A DNA stretch of 64,000 nt from Mycobacteroides franklinii (GTDB taxonomy: Bacteria; Actinomycetota; Actinomycetes; Mycobacteriales; Mycobacteriaceae), in NCBI RefSeq assembly GCF_002013895.1, contig NZ_MAFQ01000004.1, positions 62,001 through 126,000 of the forward strand, written 5' to 3'. Below, in pieces: positions 54,139-62,513 of the stretch. Each line of letters begins with the position of its first letter. Within the stretch, counting starts at the first letter, position 1. The notes under the pieces were generated by a model, which worked only from the letters and a program-made list of their open reading frames with translations, was not told the origin of the DNA and did no database searches. Position numbers and translations under genes: made by a program.

Positions 54139-55256
54139 CGGACGGGCTCCAACTCGTTGACCACCGAGTCCACCACGGCGCCCAAGTCTCCGTCATGCTC
54201 CTCGGCGACCCGCCGCTGACGCTGGTAGGACCCGCCGTGCCGATAGATCTCTTCGACCGCGGCGAGTTCCTTCTCGCATTCCAGCAGCCGGGCGATGGGC
54301 TGTAGCCGGGTCAACAAGTCGTCGAGGTCCTCGGTCACCAGCCGCTCATTGCTGTCCTCATCCAGGATGATGACGGCGTCGAGACCGTAACGCGCACTGC
54401 GCCATTTGTTTTCCTGTACATGCCAGGGGGGCATGGTGGGCAATGATTCGCCCGCCTCCAACTTGCGATCCAGGTCCACCACCAGGCAGTGCGTGAGCGC
54501 GACAAGTGCCTCAAGTTCGGCGACATTGGATATCCCGTCGAAGATCCGGACCTCAACCGTGCCGAGCGCGGGTGAAGGCCTGATGTCCCAACGGATTTCA
54601 TTGAGATGATCGATGATTCCGGTCTTCATCTGGTCATCGGCGAAGCCCTCGAACTGCTCCCAGGTCTGGAAATGGAACGGCAGGCCCGCGGTGGGCAGCT
54701 GCTGAAACATCATCGCCCGGTTACTGGCGTACCCGGTGTCCTGTCCCTCCCACATCGGCGAGGAGGCAGAGAGCGCCAAAAGGTGCGGGTAGTAGTTGAG
54801 CATCGACGTCACGATCGGCATCACCTTGTGTTTGGAGGAGACACCGACGTGCACGTGCACCCCCCAGATCAGCATCTGCCGACCCCACCACTGCGTCCGG
54901 GCAATCAGCTCGTCGTACCGTGGCGCGTCGGTGAGCTGTTGCGCAGACCAACGGGCAAAGGGATGTGTGCCGGCGCAGAACAGCTCCATACCCATCGACT
55001 GCACAATCGGGCGCACGGTAGCCAACGTTGTCTGCAGGTCTTGCATCGCTTCCGCGACCGTCCCGCAGATACCCGTCACCACCTCGATGGTGTTCCGCAG
55101 CAGCTCTTTGTGGACGTGCGGAGTCTCACCGATGGCCGCGAGCACCGCGGACGCCTCGTTGGTGAGATCCCGGGTCTGGGCGTCGACGAGTGCGAACTCC
55201 CACTCAACTCCCAGCGTAGGTCGCGGCGACCCGCGGAATTCAATCGGACGGGCCAC
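54135..55256 (-). CDS. Carboxylate-amine ligase, glutamate-cysteine ligase family 2 (Rv0433-like)
   Basis: A 373-residue GCS2/YbdK-type ligase. TLGVEWEFALVD and the later HVHVGVSSKHKVMPIV and ENKWRSARYGLDA belong to the family core. Such enzymes make gamma-glutamyl-like peptides with ATP, but mycobacteria use mycothiol, so the substrate is unknown. It is convergent with cysNC and overlaps it by four bases. The GTG at 55256 comes eight bases after the sodC stop. Confidence 0.87.
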   Translation of the reverse strand: MARPIEFRGSPRPTLGVEWEFALVDAQTRDLTNEASAVLAAIGETPHVHKELLRNTIEVVTGICGTVAEAMQDLQTTLATVRPIVQSMGMELFCAGTHPFARWSAQQLTDAPRYDELIARTQWWGRQMLIWGVHVHVGVSSKHKVMPIVTSMLNYYPHLLALSASSPMWEGQDTGYASNRAMMFQQLPTAGLPFHFQTWEQFEGFADDQMKTGIIDHLNEIRWDIRPSPALGTVEVRIFDGISNVAELEALVALTHCLVVDLDRKLEAGESLPTMPPWHVQENKWRSARYGLDAVIILDEDSNERLVTEDLDDLLTRLQPIARLLECEKELAAVEEIYRHGGSYQRQRRVAEEHDGDLGAVVDSVVNELEPVR

Positions 55257-55264
55257 CCGGATCG

Positions 55265-55981
55265 CTAGCCCGCGTCGATGAGACCACAGGCAACACGCTT
55301 GCCTGCGTCGCCCGTCGACTTGGTGGTGTCATCGGGGCCCGCGGTGCCGTTGGCCTGGGTGTACCGCTCCGGCGGGATGTTGGCGAAGTTGTCCGCCTTC
55401 TCGTGGATGATGATCGCGGTGCCGTTGCCAGCGATCAGATCGTCCTTGGTGAACGAGTCTGCGGTGGTAACCAGCTCGCCCGAACCGTCCTTGAGGATGT
55501 TCAGCGACACCAGGTCGCCGCTCGAGGGGTGGCCGGTGTATCCGGGGACGTTGAAATGCCCGCCCGCGGACAGGAAGTCACCGGGGGCTCCCCCGCTGGG
55601 CGCGGTCGAGCTGGGCTCGCACTTCTTGAACGAGTGGATGTGCAGCCCGTGGAACCCCGGGGTGAGCTTGCCGTTTTGCGTGGTCTTCACGCTGATGGTC
55701 GCGTAGCCGTCCTGGAACACGAACTGCGCGGTGGCCACCGGGGTGCCGTCGGCGAGCTTGAGCGTGGCGTTGAGCTTCTCTCCCACCGGAACCGGCTGCT
55801 CGCCGCCGTGGCCCCCGTGCTCGCCCGCGGTCGCGGGCGCAGTGGACCCGGTCCACACCGGAGGCGTGGTGCCCGGCGTGGTGCTGGCCTGCTGATCCGG
55901 GGAGCATCCGCTCAGGGACAAGGCAACGGCAGCAAGGGTTCCGGAGGCAAGAACGGCGGGCTTAACCATGGGCTTCATCAT
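55265..55981 (-). CDS. sodC: Cu/Zn superoxide dismutase, lipoprotein
   Basis: A 238-residue exported enzyme that turns superoxide into peroxide and oxygen outside the membrane. The signal ends in LSLSGC, a lipobox (about Cys26), then a low-complexity linker with a His-rich part (EHGGHGGEQ). The metal ligands are in [20 protein letters not shown] and IIIHEKADN, and the disulfide cysteines in KKCEP and VACGLI. Mtb SodC (Rv0432) is the same kind. An AGGAGAG site lies before the ATG. Confidence 0.93.
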   Translation of the reverse strand: MMKPMVKPAVLASGTLAAVALSLSGCSPDQQASTTPGTTPPVWTGSTAPATAGEHGGHGGEQPVPVGEKLNATLKLADGTPVATAQFVFQDGYATISVKTTQNGKLTPGFHGLHIHSFKKCEPSSTAPSGGAPGDFLSAGGHFNVPGYTGHPSSGDLVSLNILKDGSGELVTTADSFTKDDLIAGNGTAIIIHEKADNFANIPPERYTQANGTAGPDDTTKSTGDAGKRVACGLIDAG

Positions 55982-56033
55982 GCCATCTCTCCTACGGCGC
56001 GTAGCACCCGCAGTGCTGATCCGTCAGGATCAA

Positions 56034-56498
56034 TCAGATGGCGACGGCGACGACCACACCCGGCGGCTGTTCGACGAGCTCGGGTGCGCGCGGTGCGGCC
56101 TGTACGCCGAGCACCTTGGCGATTTCGTGGGCGGCTTCTTCTTCTCCGGCCGTCTTGCCGAAGAAGACTGTCGTCACGTTGACCTCGGGCATGGGCAGGT
56201 TGCCTACTTCGGCGACCTTCCAGCCGGCGGCGGTGACCTGGTCGGCGGCGCCCCGCGCCAGATCGGGCACCGAGGTGGTGTTGTAGACACGAACCTCAGG
56301 CTTGGGAGCCGGGGGCGGTGTCGTCGATTTGGGGGCTGCGGCGGCGCTGACCGATGTGGACGTCGAGTCGGATGACGCGGACTTATCGGATCCCAGTGCG
56401 TTGAACCCGACAAGCAGGAAGATCACTCCGAGAAACAGCAGCACCATCACCATGGCGCGCAGCGGGAGGCCATGAGAATCGGGTACGCGTTCGTTCAT
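56034..56498 (-). CDS. virR: VirR-like LytR C-terminal-domain membrane protein
   Basis: A 154-residue protein with one N-terminal membrane helix (about 15-34), a Ser/Thr/Pro linker (about 38-66) and a LytR_C domain outside (about 67-154; VRVYNTTSVPDLARGAADQVTAAGWKVAEVGNLP). Mtb Rv0431 (VirR) is the same in layout and regulates vesicle release. Its place before sodC and the GCS2 ligase is the Mtb order. The ATG start at 56498 is clear. Confidence 0.88.
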   Translation of the reverse strand: MNERVPDSHGLPLRAMVMVLLFLGVIFLLVGFNALGSDKSASSDSTSTSVSAAAAPKSTTPPPAPKPEVRVYNTTSVPDLARGAADQVTAAGWKVAEVGNLPMPEVNVTTVFFGKTAGEEEAAHEIAKVLGVQAAPRAPELVEQPPGVVVAVAI

Positions 56499-56571
56499 TG
56501 TGAATCCACTGTACGGTCCGCGGGCGCCAGCACCTATTTAGCCGGGCCGTTCCGCGATCTTCCCGAGACCG

Positions 56572-56919
56572 CTACGTGACCTCAAAACCCAGCCGGCGCG
56601 CGGCCCGGGCTTTCTGGCGGCTCGCACGCAATCTGCGCAGTCGTTTGACCAGCATCGGGTCCGCGGCCAGGGCTTCTTGTCGATCTACCAGGGCGTTAAG
56701 CACCTGGTAGTAGCGGGTAGCCGACATGCCGAAGAGCTCCTTGATGGCGTCTTCCTTGGAACCCGCGTACTTCCACCACTGCCGTTCGAAGGCCAGGATG
56801 TCGTGCTCGCGCCGACTTAGACCGGCAGCAATCTCGACTCCGTCCGAGCCGACGGCAGGCGAATCCTGACCAGCGTTCGCAGCCTTCGACTGCTCAGCTC
56901 GCGCCTGGGCGCCGTCCAT
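56572..56919 (-). CDS. DUF3263 protein (Rv0430-like)
   Basis: A 115-residue DNA-binding-like protein. The core LSRREHDILAFERQWWKYAGSKEDAIKELFGMSATRYYQVLNALVDRQEAL is the DUF3263 helix-turn-helix-like unit. The C-terminal tail is very basic. Mtb Rv0430 is the counterpart. The ATG at 56919 follows TAGGAGC at good distance. An upstream ATG at 56946 would have no such site. It stands first in the virR-sodC set and is divergent from def. Confidence 0.85.
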   Translation of the reverse strand: MDGAQARAEQSKAANAGQDSPAVGSDGVEIAAGLSRREHDILAFERQWWKYAGSKEDAIKELFGMSATRYYQVLNALVDRQEALAADPMLVKRLRRLRASRQKARAARRLGFEVT

Positions 56920-57094
56920 AGAAGCTCCTAGACCCAACCGGGGCATTTTCGACTTGTGTTTCGATTGATCGCGATAACTACAACACTGTGGTTCGGCGAT
57001 ATTTAACCACGCTCAAACCGCAACTGCGGCTAGCCAACCCCGCGCGTCGGCCGCCAATACCGAGCCGATAGCTTGCCTCCACTAGGTTTTACGG

Positions 57095-57688
57095 ATGGCT
57101 ATTGTTCCTATCCGCATCGTTGGCGACCCGGTGCTGCACACGCCTACCGAGCCCGTTCCGGTCGGCCCCGACGGTTCGCTGCCCGCCGATCTGCCCGAGC
57201 TGATCGCGAACATGTACGAGACCATGGACGCCGCCAATGGCGTCGGGCTGGCCGCCAATCAGATCGGCGTACCCCTGCGGCTCTTCGTCTACGACTGCGC
57301 CGACACCCGCGGCGGCGGCACCCGCCATCGCGGCGTGGTGATCAACCCGGTCCTGGAGACCTCCGCCATCCCGGAGACGATGCCCGACCCGGATGACGAC
57401 GAGGAGGGGTGCCTCTCGGTGCCCGGCGAGTCCTTCCCCACCGGGCGCGCAAGCTGGGCGCGAGTCACCGGCCTGGACGCCGACGGCAAAGAGGTCGTCC
57501 TCGAGGGCAACGATCTGTTCGCGCGCATGCTGCAGCACGAGACCGGGCACCTTGACGGATTCCTCTATATAGACAAGCTGGTCGGACGGAACACCCGGGC
57601 CGCTAAACGTGCGGTCAAGTCCAACGGCTGGGGCGTGCCCGGATTGAGTTGGACACCAGGACAAGTCGCCGATCCGTTCGGCCATTAA
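57095..57688 (+). CDS. def: Peptide deformylase
   Basis: A 197-residue metalloenzyme that removes the formyl group from new proteins. The three motifs are [10 protein letters not shown] (49-58), EGCLSVPG and QHETGHLDG, with metal ligands Cys, His and His and the catalytic Glu. Length equals that recalled for Mtb Def (Rv0429c). It starts the def-GNAT-xthA operon, divergent from the DUF3263 gene. The ATG at 57095 is preceded by a T-rich stretch without strong ribosome binding site, so it may be leaderless. Confidence 0.95.
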   Translation: MAIVPIRIVGDPVLHTPTEPVPVGPDGSLPADLPELIANMYETMDAANGVGLAANQIGVPLRLFVYDCADTRGGGTRHRGVVINPVLETSAIPETMPDPDDDEEGCLSVPGESFPTGRASWARVTGLDADGKEVVLEGNDLFARMLQHETGHLDGFLYIDKLVGRNTRAAKRAVKSNGWGVPGLSWTPGQVADPFGH

Positions 57689-57700
57689 GTAAGCCGCGCA

Positions 57701-58609
57701 GTGCCCTTCCCTGCTCTCGGGACGCGGGTGGCCATCCGCAGTAGGCGACCGGCCGGCTCGGTACCCCCGTTCACCGACACCGTCGGCGACTTGGTGTCGA
57801 CAGCTCCGACTGTGCAGATACTGCATAAATCCGGTGCGGTGGTTGATATTTCACCCGGCGACATTGTCTCGATGCGCGTGCTGCCACCGGTTCCGGTGCT
57901 GAATCGGGACATCAGATCGGCGCAGCGGGCGGCGGCTTTCGCCTGGCCCGGCCTCCAGCACACGTGGGTGGACGGATGGTTCGTCAGAGCCGCAGGCGGA
58001 CACACTCATCGCGGTAATTCCGCTGTCCCACTGGAGCATTCAGCATCACCGCGCTCACTCGACGACATGGCAGCGTGGTACTCCCAACACGATCTGCCCA
58101 CCCTGTTGTGCCTGCCCGACAGATTGATCCACCCGCCGGAGGAGCTGGCCACCAGCGATGAAACCGTGGTAATGGTGCGGGATCTGGATGAATCGCGTTC
58201 CGGCCCCCTGCCCGCCGAGCCTTCGGCGGATTGGCTTGTTCTACACGGCGACAGTCATCCGTTGACGGTGCCGGTGCTGACCGCGGTGGTGGATGGAACG
58301 CTGGGATTCGCATCAGTCGCGGTCGATGGTTCAACAGCGGCCGTCGCCCGGGGCGCGATCACGGAGGGCTGGCTCGGCATTTCGGCGGTGCGGGTGGCCG
58401 AGGCTCACCGGCGGCGCGGGCTGGCCCGGCAGGTGTGTGACGTACTGCTGGGCTGGGGCGCCGCACAGGGTGCCCGTCGGGCCTATGTCCAGGTGCGCGC
58501 GGAGAACGCCGCGGCGTTGGCACTGTATCCAACCTTGGGCTTCACCGAGCAACACCGATATCGGTATGCGCGTATCGACGCGTCGGGCGCTCCTCATTAC
58601 GGAAAGTAG
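57701..58609 (+). CDS. GNAT-family acetyltransferase (Rv0428c-like)
   Basis: A 302-residue protein. The C-terminal part (about 170-295) is a GNAT acetyltransferase with acetyl-CoA site VAEAHRRRGLARQVCDVLLGWG. The N-terminal 60 residues form a small barrel-like domain (VAIRSRRPAG, VGDLVSTAPTVQILHKSGAVVDISPGDIVSMRVL), which is characteristic of Rv0428c-type proteins. The substrate is unknown. The start is GTG 57701, 12 bases after def. Confidence 0.88.
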   Translation: MPFPALGTRVAIRSRRPAGSVPPFTDTVGDLVSTAPTVQILHKSGAVVDISPGDIVSMRVLPPVPVLNRDIRSAQRAAAFAWPGLQHTWVDGWFVRAAGGHTHRGNSAVPLEHSASPRSLDDMAAWYSQHDLPTLLCLPDRLIHPPEELATSDETVVMVRDLDESRSGPLPAEPSADWLVLHGDSHPLTVPVLTAVVDGTLGFASVAVDGSTAAVARGAITEGWLGISAVRVAEAHRRRGLARQVCDVLLGWGAAQGARRAYVQVRAENAAALALYPTLGFTEQHRYRYARIDASGAPHYGK

Positions 58610-58619
58610 GGTTTAGCGC

Positions 58620-59420
58620 ATGCGATTGGCCACCTGGAATGTGAACTCGATCCGTGCCCGTGCCGACCGGGTGATCTCCTGGCTGGAGCGTTCCGGCACG
58701 GATGTACTTGCCATGCAAGAGACCAAGTGTTCGGACACGCAGTTCCCCATGCAGGCGTTCACGGACGCCGGGTATGAGGTGGCACATGTGGGCTTCAGCC
58801 AGTGGAACGGCGTGGCCATCGCCTCTCGAGTGGGGCTGGAGGACGTGACCGTCGGCTTCGAGGGGCAACCCAAATGGGCGGCCGGCGAGAACGTCGAGGA
58901 GGCCGCCGAGGCGCGAGCACTCGGCGCCATCTGCAACGGCGTGCGGGTGTGGAGCCTGTACGTCCCGAACGGCCGGACCCTGGATGACCCGCACTACCAG
59001 TACAAGCTCCGCTGGCTGTCGGCGTTACGTGATGAGGCGGCGGGCTGGCTGGCCGCGGATCCGGCGGCGCAGCTGGCACTGGTGGGCGACTGGAACATCG
59101 CCCCGACGGACGACGACATCTGGAGCGTCGAGGCGTACCAGGGCAGCACCCACGTGTCCGAGCCCGAGCGCACCGCGTTCACCGCGATGAACGATGCCGG
59201 ATTCGCCGACGTGGTGCGGCCGTTCACTCCCGGCCCCGGGGTGTACACCTATTGGGACTACACCCAGCTGAGCTTCCCCAAGAAGCGTGGGATGCGCATC
59301 GACTTCGTCCTCGGCTCACCGGAATTCGCCAGGCGGGTGGGCGACGCCCACATCGACCGCGAGGAACGCAAGGGCAAGGGCGCGAGTGATCACGCGCCCG
59401 TCGTCGTCGATCTGGACTAA
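58620..59420 (+). CDS. xthA: Exodeoxyribonuclease III / AP endonuclease
   Basis: A 266-residue DNA-repair enzyme that nicks at abasic sites and removes 3' blocks. MRLATWNVNSIRARADRV, LAMQETKCSD, SLYVPNGRTLDDPHYQYKLRWL, LVGDWNIAPTDDD and GASDHAPVVVDLD are its catalytic motifs. It is the third gene of the def operon, in the order of Mtb Rv0429c-Rv0427c. It begins ten bases after the GNAT stop. Confidence 0.95.
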   Translation: MRLATWNVNSIRARADRVISWLERSGTDVLAMQETKCSDTQFPMQAFTDAGYEVAHVGFSQWNGVAIASRVGLEDVTVGFEGQPKWAAGENVEEAAEARALGAICNGVRVWSLYVPNGRTLDDPHYQYKLRWLSALRDEAAGWLAADPAAQLALVGDWNIAPTDDDIWSVEAYQGSTHVSEPERTAFTAMNDAGFADVVRPFTPGPGVYTYWDYTQLSFPKKRGMRIDFVLGSPEFARRVGDAHIDREERKGKGASDHAPVVVDLD

Positions 59421-59495
59421 CACCGGCGGCGACCTAACCCGCAGCGAATCCTGCCCGCGCTACCCTCAGGGAACTAAGGATCGAGGGGGTAGCGC

Positions 59496-60698
59496 ATGAT
59501 GCGCCGGTTCCAGGCGTTGGCGATCGCTCTGATGCTCACGATGACCGCCTGTACGTCACCTCCCAACGACATCCAGATCGTGACCAACGGGGAAACACCG
59601 ATGGGGCCGACGCCGTCGACCACTGCCACCGCGACGGCGAAACCGCGGCCTACGGTTCCGCTGCCGCCTCCGACCGGCAACATCGGAGACGTCAAGCTCA
59701 AGTATCTGTTTTACGAGGCGATCCGGCTCTCCGGGTCGATCGTGGCGCCGACGATCATTGACGGCCGATTCAACAGCCCGGGTTGGCCGACTCTGCTCTA
59801 TCGGCGGGATAACTCTGACGAGTTGCTCGACTACGGATACGTGACCGGCATGAGCCTCTCGCGCGAGCCGGTTACGCCGAACAACGACGCCACCGCCCTA
59901 CTGGGAGTCAAGATCCGGCTGTTCAAAGACGACGCGTCGGCGGCAGCGGCGACGGAAGCTCTATTCAGCCTCCGAAACCAACTGGACCCCAGCGAAACCA
60001 AACGCGTAGAGACCGTGGAGATTCGAGGATTTCCGGCCGCCAAAGCGTACGCCACACACAAGAACTACGGCCAGTCCGTCTACGTGGAAACCGTGGCGTA
60101 TTTCCAACGCGGGCCACTCGTGGTGCGAGTTGACGTCAGCCAGCAACCGGACGTCGAGAGCGTGGAAATCCTGTCCCGCTACCTGACCCGGCAACTCCAG
60201 GAGCTGGAGCACTTCACGCCTACCCCGGTTGACCAATTGAGCTCGCTCACATCGCCTTTCGACCCCGACGGATCCTTGCTCAAGCTCGCCACCGATAAGA
60301 CCTCGTTCAACCCCAGTGGTAGCGGCGCCGTCTTCGACGCGCGCGGTGCGGCGCTGTTTCACACCGACATCCCGGCCTGGCTTGAGATCTATCGCGAGAC
60401 CGGCGTCGACAGGTTTATCGTCGCCGACAGCACTCGAGTGACACGCGCGGGCGATGAGATAGGCGCCAAACGTCTACTGGACGCGCTGCGACCCGAGTTT
60501 CTAGACAGGACGGATTACGGGCCGCCGACCGCGCCGTCTACCGTGCCGAACGCCGAATGCCTGCAGTACAAATCGGGTACCGGTGACGACCCACTCTTGA
60601 CGTGCCTGTTCCAGCAGGGACGGTATGTCGCATGGGTCCAGGGCCCCCTGTCGGTGATCGGCCAACGGGTCCAGGACCAGCGGAACCGGCTTAGCTAA
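59496..60698 (+). CDS. Lipoprotein of DUF7373 type
   Basis: A 400-residue exported protein. The signal ends in LTMTAC (lipobox, Cys19), then a Thr/Pro-rich linker (about 35-60), and an alpha/beta domain with repeats of AATEALFSLRNQLDPSE, VAYFQRGPLVVRV, and C-terminal paired cysteines (NAECLQY, LTCLFQQ). Families of this type occur in several copies in actinobacteria, and their role is unknown. It leads a cluster with three single-helix proteins. The second of two consecutive ATGs (59499) is equally possible. Confidence 0.82.
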   Translation: MMRRFQALAIALMLTMTACTSPPNDIQIVTNGETPMGPTPSTTATATAKPRPTVPLPPPTGNIGDVKLKYLFYEAIRLSGSIVAPTIIDGRFNSPGWPTLLYRRDNSDELLDYGYVTGMSLSREPVTPNNDATALLGVKIRLFKDDASAAAATEALFSLRNQLDPSETKRVETVEIRGFPAAKAYATHKNYGQSVYVETVAYFQRGPLVVRVDVSQQPDVESVEILSRYLTRQLQELEHFTPTPVDQLSSLTSPFDPDGSLLKLATDKTSFNPSGSGAVFDARGAALFHTDIPAWLEIYRETGVDRFIVADSTRVTRAGDEIGAKRLLDALRPEFLDRTDYGPPTAPSTVPNAECLQYKSGTGDDPLLTCLFQQGRYVAWVQGPLSVIGQRVQDQRNRLS

Positions 60699-60742
60699 CA
60701 GAAATCAGCTACGGGCGACCCTCTCACCGTATGCTTCTGCGC

Positions 60743-61378
60743 ATGGGTGGGGACGATCCCGTCAACGAATCCAACGAGCCGGAGAATCGCAGGTTCCTGG
60801 ATCGCTATTCGCTGAAACGATTGCACCAGGTCGCGATCGTCGCGGTATTGGCGACGACGGCGGCTTTCGGCGGATTGGAAACGGCTGAGCCGATGACGCC
60901 GGTGGCCCTGGGGTCCTCGTATTCGAACGGCGTCTACACGATCACACCGCATCGTGTCGCCCAGATCTGTGACCCCGCACGCCTGCGGACCCGCAACCAG
61001 TTGTTGCTAGAGAAAGCAGCTAAGGAGCGCCAGCTCGTGGGCCTGTTCGCGACCGTGGAGAACACCGCCGACTCGTCCGGGGTGGTGCTGCACGACCTGA
61101 AGCCGAGTAACAACGCCGTATTCAGTCTGGTCGGCGACGACGTTCGAGATGAGGGCGCCTATGGGCCCTACGGCCTGCTATCGGTCCTCCAGCCGGGAAA
61201 GGTCCAGGACGTGATCGTCGTTTGGGGATTCCCGTTCGGCAAAGCGCAGCCCGGCGATGACGTCATCATCAAAATGTCCGACTTCGAACGAGCCGCCGGG
61301 GTTGCCAATACCATCACCACCTGGGGCGCCACGGGTCATTACGGTGAGCTTCGCACCACCATCGGCAGGTGCGAGTAA
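60743..61378 (+). CDS. Membrane-anchored exported protein, cluster member 1
   Basis: A 211-residue protein. A short charged N-terminus (NESNEPENRRFLDRYSLKRLH) is followed by a membrane helix (about 31-48) and an exported beta-rich domain (about 55-211) that has two cysteines (QICDP, GRCE). The start is uncertain (ATG 60743 or 60731). Its stop overlaps the next start (TAATG). No family is recognised. It resembles DUF4352-like extracytoplasmic domains in being beta-rich and ending in a single-Cys tail. Confidence 0.75.
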   Translation: MGGDDPVNESNEPENRRFLDRYSLKRLHQVAIVAVLATTAAFGGLETAEPMTPVALGSSYSNGVYTITPHRVAQICDPARLRTRNQLLLEKAAKERQLVGLFATVENTADSSGVVLHDLKPSNNAVFSLVGDDVRDEGAYGPYGLLSVLQPGKVQDVIVVWGFPFGKAQPGDDVIIKMSDFERAAGVANTITTWGATGHYGELRTTIGRCE

Positions 61379-61962
61379 TGCGGCGAAATCGAGCCATCAT
61401 CGCAGTCCAGGTCGTTGTTTGTGCCCTGCTGCTCGCAGGCTCGGCCTACCTATATATGAATGTGCCGAAACGCACCGACTCGTACGCACCGCTCCTGGTG
61501 CACGGCACTGCGCCAGCACCCACCGCGGGCCGCAATCTGTCGGTGACCGTACATCGAGTGTTCTCGGCGCCTGAAGTCCGCGTGAAGTCTTCGGTCAGCG
61601 ACCCCAGCATCGACACCTACCAGACCAAGGGGCGCTACATCGCGATCGATCTCTCCTATGAGACTGTCCGCACACCCGACAGGATCGATTTGCAGCTCGA
61701 GGCCGACCACCGCAACATCGACCGGGAGAACTTCGCCGCCACTAAGGCCTCCGGGCAACCAGGTGTCAGCGTGCGCAAGACATGGGTATTTGACACCCCA
61801 GAGCCTCCCAAGGCACTTAATCTTCTCGCGATCATCTTCCCGGATAACGACTTTCGCATGATGCAGGGCTGGGTCGACTCACAACTCCTGATCGTCATCC
61901 CGCCTGGAATGATTCAAGAGCGGCCATTGCTGACACTCGTCAACGAGCAGGTCGTTCCATGA
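61378..61962 (+). CDS. Membrane-anchored exported protein, cluster member 2
   Basis: A 194-residue protein with a membrane helix (about 6-25) and a beta-rich exported domain. Conserved-looking parts are LSVTVHRVFSAPEVRVKS, YIAIDLSYETVRTPDRIDLQLEADHR and the C-terminal RMMQGWVDSQLLIVIPPGMI. The ATG at 61378 overlaps the upstream stop, and its own stop overlaps the next start (ATGA), so the three genes form a coupled set. Confidence 0.75.
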   Translation: MRRNRAIIAVQVVVCALLLAGSAYLYMNVPKRTDSYAPLLVHGTAPAPTAGRNLSVTVHRVFSAPEVRVKSSVSDPSIDTYQTKGRYIAIDLSYETVRTPDRIDLQLEADHRNIDRENFAATKASGQPGVSVRKTWVFDTPEPPKALNLLAIIFPDNDFRMMQGWVDSQLLIVIPPGMIQERPLLTLVNEQVVP

Positions 61963-62513
61963 GAAACTGGCTGCGGCGCAATATTATTGGAGCGATTCTG
62001 ATTGTTGTCGGGGTGCTCACCTTCGGCATTACGGTGGGCTATCCCTCGTGGAAAGAGAACCTTGGGACCGATATCCCCGCCGCCACCGTGCCCGCCGGCG
62101 CCACGGCCAAGATCGACGGCGTGCTGTGGCGAATGCGCGCTCTGGACATGCCCACTCCTGCGTACTCCAAGTACGACACTCCACAGCCACCCGGAACACG
62201 TTTTGTGGCGTATGCATTCGACCGATCCAAGGACGGGAAACCGGCCGCTCTCGATGAGGGATGGGCGACGTGTCGCGTCACACTGGTCGACCCGAGCTAT
62301 CGACACTGGTATGGACAGATAGGGATATTGCCGGTCTCGGTGTCGGATTGGACCCGGAAACAGGGGTATGACACCTGCAATACCGCCGGCGCATTCGCCG
62401 TCGTCATGGTGGTGCCGGAGGACGCCGACATCACCGCGGTGGACGTCGAGTTCGCACCCGAAAAGGGCAGCACCAAGAAATACCGCTACGTGCGGTTCAT
62501 ACCTCCGTCGTGA
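61959..62513 (+). CDS. Membrane-anchored exported protein, cluster member 3
   Basis: A 184-residue protein: a membrane helix (about 10-28), then an exported domain containing VLWRMRALDMPTP, RFVAYAFDRSKDGKPA and two cysteines (ATCRVTL, YDTCNTA) that may form a disulfide. Like its two neighbours it has the plan of one helix and a beta-rich outer part. Its 3' end overlaps by 17 bases the convergent membrane-protein gene. The function is unknown. Confidence 0.75.
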   Translation: MRNWLRRNIIGAILIVVGVLTFGITVGYPSWKENLGTDIPAATVPAGATAKIDGVLWRMRALDMPTPAYSKYDTPQPPGTRFVAYAFDRSKDGKPAALDEGWATCRVTLVDPSYRHWYGQIGILPVSVSDWTRKQGYDTCNTAGAFAVVMVVPEDADITAVDVEFAPEKGSTKKYRYVRFIPPS

